DNA of 64,000 nt from Begonia masoniana (Eukaryota > Streptophyta > Magnoliopsida > Cucurbitales > Begoniaceae), in contig CM039509.1 in the NCBI GenBank assembly GCA_022432975.1, positions 9,191,575-9,255,574 on the forward strand. Reading direction: 5' to 3'. Under the pieces are notes generated by a model. It was not told the DNA's origin. It did not search any database and worked only from the letters and a program-made list of their open reading frames with translations. How positions within the stretch are numbered: position 1 is the stretch's first letter; every line of letters begins with the position of its first letter. This document shows, one piece after another, positions 59,831 to 64,000 of this stretch. Both the position numbers and the translations under genes were made by a program.

Positions 59831-62572
59831 TGTAACACCCGGCATTTTTGCCTATGTAATTTCTCCCCAAATCATTATGTGGGATTAATTTGGTATTAAT
59901 ACAATGAACATTTTGTTGGAAACCAAATCGATGGAAATTATATATAAATACATATAAATATGTATATTTGGATAATGGGATAAAAACCAAACTAATGTAT
60001 GAGTGAACGAAACCATTAGTTAGGAATGCATGGAGGGGTAAATTGGGAAGGAATTAAGGTTGGTGGGAGGGAGCCAATGGATGGTTGCCAAATATCCATA
60101 ACTTGCTGAGAAACCTACCTATTCTCCTCTCTTCTACGTGAACCTTCACACTCATCCCTTCCTCTCTGTTTCCTCTCTTCCAGACGAAAATCATCCATCG
60201 AAGCACCTTCAATCTTCCTTGATTTTTCTTCTGTTTCTACCTAAGGTAAGCATCTGCTTATGTTAACGAGTTTGGATAAGTTAAAATGTAAGTTTTGTGG
60301 AAGTTTAAGGTTACGATATTTTGAGAAAAACTCATTGTTTTTGGATGAAAACACGTTAGTTTGTTTTCTAAAGGTTTGAAAGGAGTTTGTTGCATATTCT
60401 ACTAAGTTATTAGTTAGCATTTGCAGCTTTGCTCATTTTCTCTACGTGCATGTTTTAGGTCTGTGCATAACCGAGACGTTCAAGACTATCAACTCTACAG
60501 CAAACAGGTAAGTTCATATCTGTAGGTTGGCCCTTAAGGCCCTACATCACGGAGATACTAGGTATTACTTATGTCGGGTGGTTTCGGGTAGAGAAAGTTA
60601 GAGTTAAGTTCTGAGTTGTCTGTGTCACACATTTCGTTCTGTTGTAATATTTCTGTTATCTGCCGTTTTATGTTTAAGCACTGTAAATGCTCATGCATAC
60701 ACGATTTTCCCAAAAGACATGCAAAAGTTTTCTGTGCACGATTTTGAAGTTAAGAAAGATAAAATCTGACTGTAATGTATTGGTTAAGTGCGGGACGCGG
60801 ACTGACCTACTATTTTGTATAGCTCTGTCTGTTCTGTTCTGTAAATTTGTTATGTGCCTGTCATGCACTTGCCAGTTCCCCTATAAACCCCACTTATACC
60901 CCTCTGACAGATAAAAACAATGTTCTGCAATGTCACTGTATTCTGAAAAGTTCATGCATAATATATGCATCACTGCATTTATGTGTTCTTACTGAGTTTT
61001 AGACTCATAGGTGAGCTCTCTGATGTAGGTACTGAAACCGTGGGTGAGGATTTTGTACCTCAAGATGATGGTTTGATGTAGTTGGCGGATCGAGCTCATG
61101 GGGGTTGGTTGCTGCAGCCAGACACATTCTGTTTCTGTGAGGGTATTTTAAAATTATGTCAAGTCCTGTATAACTTTTGAAATTTTAAACCAGTGTATAG
61201 GATTGGTGTTGATGTTTGAAAACCCCGTCTGGTGAAGTTTTGGTAAGGTATATCGAGTTCTGTACAGTTTTCCAGATCTTAAAACAATGTATAAGTTCTG
61301 ATGTTTAAGTTTTAAAAACTATGTATTTGACAGTTGTGTATATTCTGAAGTATTCTGGAATTGTTTGGAATATTTCTCTTTTAGGGTGTGCATAGATTAT
61401 CTCTGGTTTTAGAGTTATCCATGCAATCTGTTTTCTTAGAATTCTGTCGTGTTTTCTTGATATGCCCAAAATCATGTTGTAAATCATTTTTTTGAAGTGT
61501 GAAGCTTTCACACTTCCTGTTTTCACGATTTCTGTTCTTATGTAATCCTGTCAAAAGTTGTCAAATTCTGTCCTTTTAAACTACATCTTTTGATCACGTC
61601 CACCGCTGCTTTAAATTCACTTCTACACCTGCCCGTTTTAAAAATCACGTCCACCGCTACTTGTAAATTCATATCCACCGCTGCCCGTTTAAAACTGCAT
61701 CCACCGCTGTCTTTACAATTTCATCTTTCGCCTGACGTCATCTGTTTTGTCTTATTCACATCCACCGTTGAACAGTGCACTTCTGCCTGCCTCCACCGCT
61801 GCCACTGTTCAATTTTGTCTTATTCACATCCACCGGTGAACAGCCACCGGTGAACAGTGCACTTCTGCCTGTCTCCACCACTGCCACTGTTCAGTTTTGT
61901 CTTATTTACATCCACGGGTGAACAGTGCACTTCTGCCTGCATACCCCGTTGCCTTTAAAATTTACATCATCCACCTGACGTCATCTATTTTGTCTTATTC
62001 ATATCCACCGTTTTCTTTTGTTTATTCACATCCACTGCTGCCACTGTTCACTTTTGTCTTATTCGCATCCACCGCTAGTTTATATTGCCCGCCCAGTTTA
62101 TTTGCTTCTTTTGCCCTACATCACCCGATCCCATCATTCACTGTCGCCTTTCTTCTGGCAAAATTTCCAGTTTTGTTTTCCATTTTATTAGGTTTTCCAC
62201 GGTATGCTAAGTCGTTCATTTCTGTCTGTTTATTTTCATCGTTGAAATTCTGGTGTTCCAACCCTCTCGTTGTCTGCCAGAACCCCGTGTAAGTCGAAGT
62301 TAAGTTTTAGTGAGAATACCAGAACTATTTTCATTTCTTCTTGCTTCCAGTCTTCCTATTTTCTTCTGTCATTCATTTTGTTTTCCGATTTTTTTTACTG
62401 TTTCCCGTTTTACTTTCAAATCCAGAGAATGTTTTCTTCCTCTGTAAAGTTTTCAAGGGTCGTTTTAAAAGTCCAGTCTGTTATAAAAATAAAAAATAAA
62501 AATATGTCTCATTTTTCTGTTAAACGTCCGGAGTGATGGCTCCTCGGCCCGATCGGGTTTGGGGCTGTCACA
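59831..62572 (+). repeat. 3' LTR of element III (2742 bp)
   Basis: It runs from TGTAACACCCGGC to GGGGCTGTCACA and is uninterrupted. It is preceded by AAGGTGGGTGGAA and followed by AATTC. It is a full-length reference for the 5' LTR, confirming the TGTAATCCTG target of the solo LTR at about 61541. The splice-like sites and exon 3 (61028 to TAG near 61078, TETVGEDFVPQDDGLM) are conserved. The minisatellite region (61740-61940) differs in unit number and has a partial internal duplication (GTGAACAGCCACCGGTGAAC). Confidence 0.95.
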
Positions 62573-62577
62573 AATTC

Positions 62578-63414
62578 ATTTTAAATAATGTTAAAAAAAA
62601 CATATATGACGATTCCTAGTGAGGAGAAAAAGAAGAGAACTTTATGGAGAGCTGCCTTGAATAAGGTTGCAAGATATAAAAGAGAAAAAATATGAAAAGT
62701 GACGAGAGATTACATCTAGTTGTTGTTGGAATATACAAAAAAAACCAAACAGCGAAAGAAGATAAAAGAGTCACAAAAAACAATTGTTGTTTTCATGCCG
62801 AAAAAGGAGATGTATATTACCAAAAAGATTGATGTTTTCTCGAAAACCTAAAAAGCCAAAAATTGGAGAAGATAAATCAGTATAAAAAAAATTAGACAAT
62901 ATAATTTTTTTATTGTAAAAGAGTCAAACAAGGAGAAGACAAACAGTCCTAAAACAAATTTTTGTTTTTTAATTGAAGATATAAAAAGTGAAAAAACATG
63001 TGAACATAAACAGCGACCAAAATATCAATAGAGAGACAGCGTCTTAATGCTATCACAAAAATCCATTAAAAGAAATTAAAAAAATAAATAATGAAGTTGG
63101 AGAGTTAACAAAAGAAGAATTCGTGAAAGATGCAAAAGGACAAAACAAATATATTTTTGACAATAAAACTTATAACAAAATATCAATAGTTTAATGGGAT
63201 CATTGAAATAACAAAAAAATATAAAAGATGAGTTTTTTGCTTTTGCAACAATTTTTTAACAAATATTATCGATTTTAACCCTATACTATACCTGTAATTT
63301 CAAGTAACCCCATATACTAAAACAGTCGACAAACCGAACCCTGTACTATGATTCCGTTATCGGTCTTGACCTTCCTTCGACAATTCCGTTAAGTTACTAT
63401 TTAAAAAAATGAGG
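62578..63414. other. AT-rich spacer right of element III
   Basis: No gene, tRNA or LTR was recognised. It is rich in 'aaaaga' and 'gaagataaa' words. The spacing of A-rich tracts resembles the DNA left of element III, as expected for one pre-insertion locus. Confidence 0.45.
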
Positions 63415-63560
63415 GATATTTTAAAAAATTACCAAATGATATTCAATTTACTTGAAATTTTTACCACATGTTCAATACATTATAAGAAGATAATCTAAAA
63501 TTTTTTGTAATTTTAAAAAAAATTACGATTTATTGTAATTTTATTTACTTATTTTTTTAA
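63415..63560. repeat. Second copy of the AT-rich foldback family
   Basis: ACCAAATGATATTCAATTT, TTTTTACCACATGTTC and ACATTATAAGAAGATAAT follow the order seen at about 34125-34190 and 34755-34830 (ATCAAATGATATCTC, TTTTTACCACATGTCTAC). Only one arm is visible before the minus LTR at 63591. Confidence 0.55.
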
Positions 63561-63590
63561 AAAACTTATAATGAATCATACAAGTGTTAT

Positions 63591-64000
63591 TGTGACGACC
63601 TAAACCCGCCAGGCCGGCACACGAGACGGGAACAAACGTTCACTTTGACTTAGACATTTTGGATGTAAAATTTTTTTAGACTTTTTAAAACTTTAAAAGG
63701 AAGCCTAGAGTCATTTTTCAAACTTTTGAAGGTAGTGGGAAATGTTCGTAAAAGAAATAATATTGCTACCCTCTCTGGAATTTGACTTTTATTAAAATCG
63801 GACGATATCAAAAACGGAAGACATAGACTCGGAGGATATCTATAGGAAGACATCAACTCAGAAAACATAAATCGGAAGACATCAACTTTGGACGATGTTG
63901 CAACTGACTACAATTGGACGATGTTGCAACTGACTCAAATCGGTAGATGTTACAACTGACTCAAACTGGACGACATCAAAAACAGGAGACATAGACTCGG
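63591..64000 (-). repeat. Minus-strand LTR, 3' end only, cut by window end
   Basis: On the plus strand it begins TGTGACGACCTAAACCCGC, the reversed 3' end also seen at 37558 (TGTGACGACCCAAAACCG). From about 63800 it shows diverged minisatellite units (GGAAGACAT, GGACGATGTTGCAACTGACT) in the position where the other LTRs carry theirs. Its other end lies outside the window. Confidence 0.75.

Larger units (their letters stand above)
35831..62572 (+). mobile_element. Element III: old Ty3/gypsy chromovirus with nested insertions
   Basis: 5' LTR 35831-41491 and 3' LTR 59831-62572, with the internal region split into 41492-44190 and 57974-59830. After subtracting the nested solo LTR, its duplicated TGTAA and element A, the two LTRs are 2740 and 2742 bp. 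The element is bounded by perfect AATTC duplications. The family is close to the tandem element but clearly separate in the LTR. The polyprotein is badly decayed, which agrees with its being the outermost and therefore oldest layer of the nest. Confidence 0.95.

Overview
The window looks like repeat-rich nuclear DNA (probably heterochromatin) from a flowering plant. I find no host gene that can be defended. Almost everything recognisable is LTR retrotransposon: Ty3/gypsy chromoviruses with long LTRs (about 2-3 kb), a primer-binding site matching initiator tRNA-Met (TGGTATCAGAG), a gag-PR-RT-RH-INT polyprotein order, and a C-terminal chromodomain-like tail. This combination fits the Tekay/Del lineage. 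A 5S-rRNA-bearing Cassandra-type LTR supports a vascular plant host. The species cannot be named from this sequence.

Layout. 1-4759: three LTR remnants, two minus and one plus. 4760-6530: a low-information region containing a 51-bp-period array of G6/C6 hairpins. 6531-10460: two abutting satellites, 60 bp x about 34 (perfect copies) and 38 bp x about 49, which run into the 5' half of a minus LTR (to 11630). 11631-13198: remnants of another gypsy-like element, including a GC-rich 157-bp tandem duplication. 13199-33652: a minus LTR that appears to be split. Between its halves lie a head-to-tail tandem retrotransposon (partial internal, LTR1, INT1, LTR2, INT2, LTR3) and a Cassandra LTR. 33653-35825: AT-rich DNA with a compound foldback repeat.

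35826-62577 is a well-resolved nest. An old element (element III, 35831-62572, target duplication AATTC) carries a minus solo LTR in its 5' LTR (37558-40473, duplication TGTAA). A younger element (element A, 44191-57968, duplication AAGAG) sits inside its RNase H region. Element A carries another solo LTR in its own 5' LTR (44237-46710). Its 3' LTR has a greatly expanded 27-bp minisatellite and an inverted copy of the LTR/PBS/gag start. 62578-64000: AT-rich DNA, another copy of the foldback family, and the start of a further minus LTR.

Coding state. Every polyprotein is broken. Element A is best preserved: a 1002-codon open RT-RH-INT-chromodomain frame, with one frameshift and two in-frame stops upstream. 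Element III is heavily decayed, mostly by C-to-T/G-to-A stops. The most unusual signal is shared by the LTRs themselves: across diverged families they keep the same three-exon leader-like layout (donor, acceptor, about 50-nt exon, CAG|GTAAGT donor, TGATGTAG|G acceptor). In several families the third exon ends in a short coding-like stretch whose differences are partly synonymous. All LTR families also carry a private minisatellite in the same part of the LTR, often containing TGACGTCA or other dyads.
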